The notes under the pieces: model-generated
Databases searched by the model: none
Seen by the model: only the letters and a program-made list of their open reading frames with translations
What the model was told of the DNA's origin: nothing
Part shown: in pieces, positions 1 through 11,100 of the stretch
Position numbering within the stretch: position 1 is the first letter of the stretch
Layout: each line of letters opens with the position of its first letter
NCBI GenBank assembly: GCA_016490735.1
Contig: JAEMWC010000191.1
Location: 850,001-914,000 of the forward strand
Source of the DNA: Pachyseris speciosa
Taxonomy: Eukaryota; Cnidaria; Anthozoa; Scleractinia; Pachyseridae
Reading direction: 5' to 3'
Length of the DNA: 64,000 bases
Program-made: the position numbers and the translations under genes

Positions 1-720
1 CCACCGAGCTACAGGAGATACATGGGAGCTAGCTGGACCAATGAACTAAGTTCACCTGACAAACTTCCTACTACTACTTCGATCTGAATATCCATATATA
101 GGTGGTACATTACGAAGACCTACGGAGCCGGTAACTTAGCTTTATAACAAAAGCCAATCATTTGTTTAACGTCTGTCAAAACAGATCTATCAATAAAAAT
201 TTTGTATTCAAACATTTCCGCTGTATACAGGATGACATATATAAATGAATAACATGGGATAACACTCATCTGTCCTCATTTAACAAACCAACACCTCGAG
301 GAGAGAAGTTGCGCCCTGATCACACACCTTCACTCTTGTCTTCACGTTTTAAGTTATACGTGGGAACTTTCACTTACAACATTTGTTTTCTTAGAGCTGC
401 AACGAATCCAATAACAAATACACAAATCCCTTAATAAACGAATTCGAATTTAGATCACCATTTGCAGGTCGACAGAAGCAAGACGAACGTGTTCATACGA
501 CACCAATAACTCCGCTGCTGATTCTGTAAAACGTTCCAGACACAAAGCAGTGACGCGTGACATAAAACTGTTCAATAATTCTGATGAAATGGTGACGGAT
601 TGAAACATATTTCGACCACAACTCTAGGCACAACGACCGTCCTTAATTACTTTTTAATTCTGGGAAGGGTTAAATACAGAGTAAACTATATAAATCGTTA
701 ATAATTCTGTTTATTGTATG

Positions 721-817
721 ACTGGCTCTCTCAGCGGTAAAGATGAATCAATTCTCCTGCTGTGATTGATCCCGCGAGGTCAAGATGGAGCCATTTTGAC
801 CGCTCGGGATAGCCAGT
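721..817. repeat. short foldback element
   Basis: Outer arms ACTGGCT / AGCCAGT and an inner near-perfect hairpin at 769-810 (atcccg...cgggat around GGTCAAGATGG / CCATTTTGACC). Looks like a small non-autonomous element; shares the GGTCAAGATGG motif with the next foldback. Confidence 0.4.
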
Positions 818-878
818 TCGTCGCGCGTTTTACTGCTTTTAATAGCGTCCTTTGAGTCATATAATAAATCCTTTATTG

Positions 879-933
879 ACCAAGCTTGTTCGGTCAAGAT
901 GGCGGGATATTAGCCTCGTTCTTTTTTTGCGCG

Positions 934-966
<33 letters not shown>

Positions 967-1021
967 CACGCAAAAAAAGAACTTGGCCAATATCCCGCCA
1001 TCTTGACGTCACGCTTGGCCA
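879..1021. repeat. foldback element (about 65-bp arms)
   Basis: Left arm with GGTCAAGATGGCGGGATATT and right arm with its reverse complement, meeting at a short loop near 943-955. Likely a MITE-type hairpin. Confidence 0.55.
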
Positions 1022-1398
1022 GTAACCCATATAGCATAAATTAACCCAATTTCACACGCAGCTGTTTCTATAGAGTTATTGTAGAAGAAACACTAGAGAG
1101 GGCTGACCTAGTTCTAGTTTTCTGGTTTTTTGTTTTACAAGGAACAGACTTTCAAGACAGTATTTTGTTTCCGCTAAGTCCGTATCGCACATGCATGGGT
1201 ACAACAAACACACCAGTCACATTTTCATTTTCTACATTGATTAATCAGCGTAGAAAAACAATTTTCCTCTTTTTGTGATCCATTTTAAGTGCTAAGGGAA
1301 AAAAGTATAGTCTGCTGCTGCTAAATTCCAGCTAAAAGCTCGCAAGTAAAGCTTTCTAGTCATGCGAAAAGCTACGCTAATTTCCACTTATAAATCAC

Positions 1399-2076
1399 TC
1401 ACTCCACTTCACTAAGCCAGCGTTTTATTCGATCGTTTTTAGCATAGTACGAGTGTTTCTCGTCACATCTTGTCATCGCTGTGTCAGTGCTCGAGCACCT
1501 CATTGTAGAAACGGAGTCAAATGATGGACTGTAAGTCACACCTGAACATTGGCGGTTATTTGGTTGTGTGGGCGCAACATTAATGTTGTTGTATGCCGAA
1601 TCGGCGCGTCTATCATTGTCAAGGCCTCTCTTTTGGTTCTTTTCATTTTGGCTTTCAACTAAGGTACCTCGCAGAGACGTCGAATATTTACGGAGTCCCT
1701 TGGTTTCATGGGTGACGACCGAAGGTACAAAAACAGCAGAAGACGTTGAGGTTTTCCTCTGTGGAAAGGCGAAACAATTTGGCAGTGATCTCCTACGATC
1801 AACACGGGATTTCCAAAGATTGTAGGACGGAACTTCCGAAAACAGATTGTGAGACGAGAAGACTTCCGTAGACTCAGGTTCTACGGTTGTTCTCTGTTCT
1901 CGGCGAAGTGATAATCCAGATAAACTGTCTACTCCAAGATCAGGGGAAGAATCCCTTCTGGCAAAGCTGAAAATTCGTCTCCCATTTTCTTGAGAATAGC
2001 TGACATTGGCTGCACAGTTCCTAGATGTGCCGGGCTTATGAATCTTGGTCTTAAGCTTGTTCCCATTTGTTTCCAT
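1399..2076 (-). CDS. 225-residue hypothetical protein downstream of HERC2
   Basis: An open frame from ATG (2074-2076) to a stop at 1399, same strand as HERC2. I do not recognise the protein. It is rich in Ser, Arg, Asn and Thr, looks largely disordered, has no signal peptide or membrane segment, and ends KNDRIKRWLSEVE. The sequence directly before the ATG reads acctcgtag, which is both an in-frame stop and a possible splice acceptor. It could therefore be a single-exon gene or the last exon of a longer one. The length exceeds what is common by chance in this AT-rich DNA, but nothing independent confirms it. Confidence 0.45.
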   Translation of the reverse strand: METNGNKLKTKIHKPGTSRNCAANVSYSQENGRRIFSFARRDSSPDLGVDSLSGLSLRREQRTTVEPESTEVFSSHNLFSEVPSYNLWKSRVDRRRSLPNCFAFPQRKTSTSSAVFVPSVVTHETKGLRKYSTSLRGTLVESQNEKNQKRGLDNDRRADSAYNNINVAPTQPNNRQCSGVTYSPSFDSVSTMRCSSTDTAMTRCDEKHSYYAKNDRIKRWLSEVE

Positions 2077-4244
2077 CTACGAGGTTGTGTTGTTGGTTAA
2101 TATGCGTTAGTTCCTCAGTCAGGCAGGAGTTGCAAAGCAGGTTTTGCCGCTTTAAGCCTCCTATGTGTCGCGTAACAGGCCAGAGGAGACAGAGGTCCTC
2201 TAAGCTTCAACAGTTTGCGGAATGTAACAAGTTATTTGCTAGCGGTCCATTCGTCCACAAGTGACCAGTTTCTTGCAGAAGAAATTTCAACCAGTTATGT
2301 GCGTGTCGTCGACAGCCTATTTGCTTTTCGCAGTTTCCACATTCTCTTCGAGCAAAGCACAACAGAACAGAAGGGGATTAGTTCGGTTTTAGCGAAATAA
2401 TCTGCAATAACTTTTCATAGGCTTGGACAGTCATTTTCTGAAGTTCTCTTTCAAAAGCGCTTCCGGGCTTTCGAAGAAACAAAACGTGTTTGTAGATTTC
2501 GGTCTCATAACTTCCGACTGTAAAAGGTCCAAAAACAAAGCAAACTTTGTGACACAAAATAGAAAGCGAGGCTTATGAAACTTTTGTTGTTAGATCCATC
2601 AAGCAAACAAACATTCCTAGAATGTCGAACTGAGTGTTAATTAAGGCAATTTGAATGCAAATGCAAGGGCAGGTGACTTTGACAACAGCGATCAGGCTGA
2701 ATCTTCAGTGAAGCTGTTGTCACCTACACGAGGCTCTTTGCCACTGAAGGTATACCGCAAATTACCCTAACAGATACCTAACCACTATAAAGATCCCTAT
2801 TCGTGCCGGCGTCAAAAATAAACTGCAACAACGACTGTTGGAGCTATTTTTAGATATCTTAAAAATAGCTTGCAATCCGGTTCATTTCTCCCTCTCGAAG
2901 TAGCGTTTGATTTCATAACACTAATGTCAGATCTGGGTGTCTGTCTTTCAAGTATGCGATTATGTTTTATTCACTGCAATAGGGGGACGTGACAGTAACA
3001 GAGTTAATTGTGTAGCGTAAAAGGCAGTTTTCAAATTGGTTGTCATGAAACAAAAGACGCTTGTTTGTTTTTTCCACAATGACTGAATAGTTCGGACTTC
3101 CAATATGCCAGTCCGATAAAACAGAAGGAGTCTTGGAACAGGTTTGGAAGAAAACTCTCAATGCAAGACACGGTTACACAGCTATCAATCAAATTTATAT
3201 TTCTATCACTTCATTTTCTATTCTATTTATTAACGAAACAAAAATACAACCTGCTTTCTAGAAATAAGTTAACAATTCCCGTCAAGTACAATAACTCTTT
3301 CAAAAATAATTCAAACATTTACGAAATAACTTAAGGTGTCCTATTAATGTTATTAATTTCATTCTTGTAGAATCTGCTAGCAACAACTACTGAAAGCGAT
3401 GATCAGTCGGTAGCGAGTGTTACGATCCAAGTAATTACAGTTTCTCACAATTTACTTCCCAATGAAGCGTCGGGTGGTCCTTTTCGAAAGCTTCAATTGA
3501 AGATAACTCACTATACTGGGACTTTTGCTCGAGCGAGTGACCCGGGAATCAGTTCAGGTGGTCGTCTTTTTCGAACAATCAAACTAGGCTGTTCGACTTG
3601 AGAATGAGTCAAATCAATAAATAACCAAAGACAGGAAGTTAGTTCAGAGACGGTTTGGTACTAATTAAGGTACTCGCCCAAGAGACTGACTGTACAACGA
3701 AATTGGAAATATTGATTTGACCGCCACAGAGGATAGCAACATTAAACAAACGAACAGGCCGTGACAATGGAACAGACAGCTACGTTTTAACTGTGACTCT
3801 TGCAGAAAAGAACGCTTACGTTAAATTACGTTTAGCACTTGAGTCCAGTTCACTTTAATCCAGATAATAATGTATCAGCGCTCTAATCCACTCTCAAAAT
3901 GAAGTGTGTTACCGGCAGCTGATTGTGTGGCCATCGCACTGGTTTACTACAATCTTTTGACACTTTTTCTGTAGCGCGAGTTACAGTCGACCATGTTGAA
4001 GTACAACGTATAGAAGCCTTGAAGTGGTAATGAATGAACAGCTTAACCCAAGTAAGGAACAAGTCTGAGTTCCACCGGAAACTGTTTACCACACCAGATA
4101 GCAGCAACTAAAAAGGCGAGCGCAATCTTAGATTGCAAGCGAGCGTAAAATGTTCATCACACACATTATTCCGCGATTTGTCGTTTGGCTTCTAACGGCA
4201 CGACAACTGCTTGAACTAAGGGCTCACTTCTCAAAAGTGAGACC
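2077..4244. other. 3' flank of HERC2, no gene seen
   Basis: AT-rich sequence between the hypothetical gene and the HERC2 stop. The high-coordinate part is presumably HERC2 3' UTR. Only short, uninformative frames occur. Confidence 0.5.
3226..3231 (-). promoter_or_regulatory. candidate polyadenylation signal of HERC2
   Basis: AATAAA on the minus strand about 1.0 kb after the HERC2 stop. A variant ATTAAA lies closer, at 3854-3859. Which one is used, if either, cannot be decided from sequence. Confidence 0.25.
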
Positions 4245-4463
4245 CTAAAAGGCCTCAACATCAGTGTCATATTCCTCGGCCTGTTCTCCCGTCAGGTCGA
4301 TTCTGGCGTAGTCGTCCGAGTCGATGGACTTACAAAAATGAATAGCGTATTTGAGTTTTTCGCAGAGCACCCGCTGACACGAATATCGCGGCATCTTCAG
4401 TAGGAAGAAGCAAGTGTAGGATTCTGGTAGGTAGTGGTCTGGGGGAGAGTATTTGTCAAGCAC
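4245..4463 (-). CDS. HERC2: HERC2 exon 46, terminal (HECT C-lobe with catalytic Cys)
   Basis: [20 protein letters not shown] contains the catalytic cysteine (codon 4410-4412), followed by [35 protein letters not shown]. The C-terminal tail after DDYARI is only about 18 residues ([20 protein letters not shown]) where human HERC2 has about 34. Acceptor tccttccag. The stop is TAG at 4245-4247. Confidence 0.97.
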   Translation of the reverse strand: MLDKYSPPDHYLPESYTCFFLLKMPRYSCQRVLCEKLKYAIHFCKSIDSDDYARIDLTGEQAEEYDTDVEAF

Positions 4464-7400
4464 CTGGAAGGAAATCATACAACAATCTGGATAAGTTGAG
4501 ACCCTTGTTCTGAATGGTGTAGCTGAAACGATACCACAATCAGGATAGAATCAATTTATAATCAATTAATTCGGGTAAGCAAACTCTCGATTATGAAGAT
4601 GGTACTTCAGCCGCCTTGTTGTCAGTGACTCCACTCTTACCACCCCACCACTAGTTAGGATGCTCTTAGCACTGAGCTACAGGAGACTCTTGAGAACTAA
4701 ACCATTAAAATGGGTTCCATCAGACGAACATTCCGCATACTGCTGGGATTTGAATGCGGAAAGGTGGCATAAGCGTATTTAGCACCTATAACACACCTAT
4801 CCTTGCACTGAACAGATGATCGTCATATTGTCACCCTCCTTACCGCATTTAACTTCTGTTTTTGTTGTTTTAATCTTGGGAAGGGATTTTTGCTCGGACT
4901 GGGAAGTCTTTGAGCGATTTCTCCTTCCGATAAGCGACAACAGGGGTGTTAGAAAATATCTGAGCGAGTTTAGGGTTGTCTGAAATGAGGTGCCAGTGTT
5001 TCATAAGAATCTTTTTAAGATTCGGTGAAGCCGGGTTGTATATGTAGTAACTAGTGGCAAAATTTCGTTTGATGTTTTAGTTTTCGTTTGTAAAGCCTCT
5101 TTCCTTGATGAGAAATCAACTTCAGCCATTGTCGTTGTGATGATCTCAAGAGGATAGCCTCGGTCGAGTAATCGGGATTGAAAATCCCGTTTGAGTGACT
5201 TGAAATTTTCTTTGACTGAGTTTGTTCTCAAAAGACGCCATGTCTCTCCTTTAATAAATCCCTTCTTGACACTGAGAGGGTGACATGAGGAGAAATGCGT
5301 ATATTGGAAAGTTTCTGTAGGCTTAAAATGTGTTTAGACATCAAGTAGATTGCCCTTAACGAAACGTGAGCCTTTGAAAACTTCAGTGTCGAGGAAAACA
5401 ATACGTTCAGTCGACATTTCGCAAGTAAACTTGATTGTTGAGTGGACGATATTTGCGAATTCAACAAAATTGCTGATTTCATTTTCGCTTACGGTCCACA
5501 CTGAAAAAATGTCGTCTATGGAACGTTTCCAGAGAACAGGTTTGTTTTTCGACATGAGCCATGAAAATGACTGCGAAAGCTACTGCCATTTTAGTCCCCA
5601 TTGCTATACCGTGGGTCTGCAGATAACGTTTGCCATTAAATTGGAAAGAATTTTCTTTTAGGATCACTCTCATGAGTTCCCAAGAATAAGTGTGGGGATA
5701 GGGGGGGTTAGACTGATAATGTTTTTCTTAGTATTGGCAAATGATTTTTATCCCTTCTTCTTGCGGGATGTTTGTATAGAGTGAGCAGACATTTAGTGTA
5801 GCAAGGATCGCGTTGTCTGGAATGGGTGTGTTTTCAATGAAGTTAATAAAGTGTGTAGTGCCTTTGATGCAGGACTCTTGTTTTTTAGCGATAGGTTGTA
5901 AAAGCGAGTCAACAAAACTGGATATACGTTCTGTAGGGCCACCGCTGCCGGAAACGATAGGTCTGCCGACTGGTACAGGCTTGTGTATTTTAGTCAGCGT
6001 GTAGAATTCCGTTATTCTAGGTGGATCCTGGCCTTGATTTAACCATTTGTAGGTCGTTGCGTCAATGTGTCCAATCTTTCAGTTATTGTAAGCGTTGGAT
6101 AAATGGCTTACCTGAAACACGAAGTCTCTGCCACGGAAATCCACGATTGTTCTGGGGAGACGAGTTCGCCCCAAACGAACCGAAGGAACAATGAGCGCTC
6201 GGCGTTAGAGAAACTCTCGAGAGTCTCCCAAAACCAACGAACCAATGGCGCGCTAGCGTCCACTCCCTTATACGTCACCACGGATTTTAGCAAGTCCAGA
6301 GGAATGTCGGGACTGCCGCATACCATGGTCTCCAGTTCAGGGCCGGTAAACAATGAGAGCAAGGGAACTGGAACTACTCGTGCCATACCTTCGCGTACTG
6401 CAGACACCTACAATATATATACAGGAATATACCATAAAATAAATATATTTATGAAAAACGTGTTTCCATGTGTTAAAAAGTTCCATACAGAGTAAACAGT
6501 AAAACGAAAGTATAGAGTAAACAGTAAAACGAAGTAACCGTGCCAATAAGTGTGATTTAATAGTCTTTCTACAGAACCATTGCCCATTGTCCTTGCCAGA
6601 ATATGTTCCTCAGTTAAAATGTCCTGTCGAAATCACCTTCGACCTCTGGCCCCAAACTAGTTTCTTTTTCTTGCTAAAACCGTCGGCACTTAACACAGTA
6701 AATTATATGGAAGATCACAGGAGTTGTGCACAATTTGTGCGGATACGAATAGAAAGCCAGGAAACAAACGCCAAAAAGAAAAAAAAAAAAAAAAAAAGAA
6801 AAAGGAAAAAGAAAAGAAAAGAAAGAAAAGGCATGAGCATGAATCGAATCAATGACGCCTACGAAACCAGTGCAGCGCACTACTAACTGAAAAGGAGCAC
6901 GCCTTTGGGATAAAGATGTTGAAGCCTGAGTAGTACTCAGTCTGTGTTCTTGCAGGTGAACTACGAATGTCTTTCATTTGTATGAATCGCCAAACAAGCA
7001 AGAAAACAGTAAGCAAACATTAAAAGTTGCTGAACAAAACTCTAACGGTACATTAAAAAACCCACCTGTACATCAAACTCGTGTAATCGGTAATGCAGCG
7101 CTAATCGCACATATTCTTCTCTATTGTCCAGCGTGATTCTCTTGATTTTGTTATGCAGCTGCACCTCCTGACCGCTGGCGCTTGGAGTACTGAACGGCAT
7201 CTCCATGGCTTCAAACGCCTCTCGCTCCATGTCCCGGATGCACATCAGCCCAGGCACGTAGTCTTTGTCTATTTCAGCCAGATCGGTCACTCGCAAAGAC
7301 ATTCCTGTTTACATAAATCAACAAATCACCACCTCTCTAAAACAACATTAATAGATTTATAAATTATTTACTTTAAGGGAAACCTCTCCGTTGGAGAAAT

Positions 7401-7594
7401 TGTGAAAAACGTGAAATTGTTGGCGATGAAGTACAATTTAATAAGTGTGAAGATCATTTTAGGTTAAAAAGTGAATATGAGGTGCTTTCGTTTAAAACCT
7501 TTTGTGCCCACCGCCATTTGAACTTTAGAAGTAAACAAATCAATATCAAAGAGCAATAGCTCTTTTAGTTTAGCAAATTGCAACAGGGTAAAGC

Positions 7595-7634
<40 letters not shown>

Positions 7635-8076
7635 GGAGTGAAACACGAAAATTTGGTTTATCAACGGAGTTGATAATGTAAATTGACCACCCTACAGGGA
7701 TTCCATTAGCTGACGTTTTGAGCGTTAGCCCTTCGTCGGAGCGAATCGAGGAATTGTGGGTTGTGTATGGTTTAGATACAGAAAATGGAGCTACGCTATT
7801 GGTGGTAACATGGTAACGTGAAAAACAGGAATAAATTAATTGAATGAAAAGCGCTCGTTGATACCGTGGGGATTAAGAGTGCCAATTTGAAAGATCAGTT
7901 TTCCCCACGGTATCAACGAGCGCTTTTCATTCAATTAATTTATTCCTGTTTTCCACGTTACCACGTTACCACCAATAGCGTAGCTCCATTTTCTGTATAT
8001 AAACCATACACAACCCACAATTCCTCGATTCGCTCCGACGAAGGGCTAACGCTCGAAACGTCAGTTAATCGAATCC

Positions 8077-8107
<31 letters not shown>

Positions 8108-11100
8108 CGTTGATAAACCAAATTTTCGTGCAACAGGGTAACCCTATGACATCACAAATCAGCAAGGTGTAATTAGATCCTATTTCGCGTAAGACTACTG
8201 TTTCCACGTTGTCCAGTGAATTTAGTAATTACGTGGCATTTCCACACAGAGACCTGCTTCTAGGATGAAGGAAATTTAACTGGCCAAAGTAAACGTTTCA
8301 TCTCTGGCAAAAATTCCAAATTTCAAATATTTCTCGTAATCTGGCTTTTGTATATTCTGCCCGCAAATCTCGCCTTCGGTGAGTTTAACTCCGGCTATGG
8401 CTTTGTACTTCCATTTTGAATACCATGTGGTTGTGCTCAGGATCCCTGCTTAGAGTGTAAACAAGAACAATCTACGATTGGCTTACCCGCCAGCTGCTGC
8501 CAGACAGGTTCAGCGAGGTTCAAGCTGAGCGGGCTGCCCGTTCTGATGGCGATGCCAATCAACACACCCAAGAACTTAAACATGCTGACATGCACAGGAG
8601 AACAGGCATCTGGATTAAGGATAAAGCAATCCCTATTGGCCCCAGACTCGTCTCTACCGTTAGGCGTCACAATTAGCAGCGGGAGGGAGCCATTCTGTAG
8701 CTCGTCACACATCTCAGCGATGGATTCCGAGTAGCCTCCTCCACAATCATCCACACTCTCGCCAATGAACTTGACCTTCCATACACGGTGTGGTAGGAAC
8801 AGGCTGTCGGGTCCAAAGGTGCTCAACTTGGAACAAACTTGGCCAAACACAGATCTTGAGCCGTCAGGCCCCGTTAGACCGCCTTTGGAGCGGTACTTCT
8901 TGATCTGAAAGAGAAAGTATTTTTAGTGAAACCGCGAATAAACTACAATGCGGTCAACTGCTATTTACAAAGAGTCCTATCGAGATCTTCTTGGAATAGA
9001 CGACATAAATCAACCACAAAGGTATGAGGAATATGCAAGACTTTGGATATTGGAATTACCAAACAGCCCCTCCCCCAGCAACCACCTATGGAATAATCAT
9101 TAACGTACTTGCTAGGCTTTTCATTCCTTGATGGACCTTAGGTAATGCAAAATAAAGCCCTAAAGTATTGAAATAAATCGATCACATATTTCAACCTGAG
9201 GAAGACAACAAAACAAAGACAAGCGCTGACACAAAATGATAACTATGCTAACAGTTGCTTTCTAAAAGTGAAGCGAGAAGTGACGCAACGTGTGGCAACA
9301 AATAAGAAATATCACTTGCCTGTATCCGATTTAGTTCAATCACAGGACCGTGCTGACGGTCACGAACCATAGTCGTCTGAACAACTTTACGAAAAGCTGC
9401 TTCCTGTAGCAGAGACAACACGGCAACAGTTACATCAGACATCAATCCCAACTGTCATTAACGCATTCAACAGAACAAAAAAGTGTAGGGACGAGAGTCA
9501 AATCAGAAGGATGATCAGACAGAAAAACAAAAACGAAAACGAACGATCGATTCATTAGCAGTTGCACGTGATAGGGGTCTAGTTAGCTCAACCAGTTTGA
9601 AAGCAAGCAAGGGTATCTTGGCATCGCCCCAAACTAAAAGCCTGCCCGTGTGAAAAGAAGGATCTTTCCCACGGACAATCCGTCTCTTGCGTGAAAAGAA
9701 AGGTCTCAAAATGTTCGTCCTTCAAGGGGAATTTTTGGTCAAAACTGTACCCAAGATTTTATTTGCGAAAGTGAAGATTACTCAGATGTGAAATTGATCT
9801 CAGATCACCGAGAAGGAAACACAAGGTGAGTATGTTGGAAACAGAAAAAAACATACTTTGGTGATGCTGCAGCAAACGATAATCAACGATAGTTTTTATG
9901 CGCTGGAAAAATCACATCAAATCTAATCAAATTCTTGCAAATTGCTTTCTGCGAATAGCAATTTTGAACTAAACCAGGCTTATAAATTAGGTGACAATAC
10001 TCTTTTGAAGTGAAAATTATTACTGCGGTTATTACCTTTCCGGAGGGGATTAGCACCCCCCTCAAGGCGTCCAAAGCTACCAAAGGATCTTGCCCAACAT
10101 GCTCCTTGAATCGTGGCTGAAGATCAAACATAGGAAGCGACGAGCATACCAGCTCAGAGAAGTTATGCAGGACCATCAGGCGATTCCGCAAGGACTCCAA
10201 GGGAATCAGCTGAAGGTGATTAAACTCCATGGGAACTTCCCTGGGGAGACGGCCGGCATTGGCGGGTTTGGTAGTGGACCAGGCGATTGTGTGAGCTGAT
10301 CCACAAGCCACACGGTTGGTCTTCTTGCCCTGCAAAAAGCAGTAAACTTAAAATGAATGACACTTCCAACGGTCATTTTCCTACAAACGAAAACGGTCTG
10401 CACCGCTTCCTTACTGTGATATTTGTTTTATGGTATGTTTCGCAATGCGCCCACGAGCTTAGTCTCCTTCGCAGCCGTTATTAGGGTCGTCACGTAACGC
10501 TGCTCCCCACTAACGGCTGCTCAGTCGAGCTCTGCATTCCTTTCCCTCAAACTGACCAGTCCTACCTGCAAAGCTGTAACCAGTCTTGGTCTTTGTATTG
10601 CACTTGTTGACCCATCTCCCAGCTGCCCTCATCGTTATCACCCCACGTGTACACCTCACCAGTGTCCGTGCACGCCACGCAGTGCAAGGAGCCTGTTGCT
10701 ATGGCAACCACCTTCTTATTTTGTAGAGTTACCACTCTCTTGGGACGTCTCACGTGATCATCTGAGCCGTGACCGAGGCGGTAGTAATCGCCCTTACCCC
10801 TGCACAACAGAAAAGTGGAAGAGACATTAGGGGCTAGAAACAAAACATTAATGTCAACAGAGTCGATAGGGTAGGCTGCCTACGTTTCGAGCCCTTCGTG
10901 AAAGCAAAGCCAAATGCCTAGCTGGATTCCCTCTGTCAAAGGGTTACGGGTGTAGTCGCAAGTTATTGGATCCATTTGCGGTGGAAATTTTACTCTATCA
11001 GATGTGTTTCAAGAACGATAACATCGTTCTTTGTCTTGTTCTTACCAAGTATAAACGGCACCAGACTTGGTTAGCGCTACAGAGAACTGCGAGCCACACT

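Larger units (their letters stand above)
1..1398. other. intergenic stretch, no gene seen
   Basis: Apart from two foldback repeats (721-817 and 879-1021) and a short tRNA-like A-box fragment at about 5-30 (gagctacaggaga), I see no coding evidence. Confidence 0.5.
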
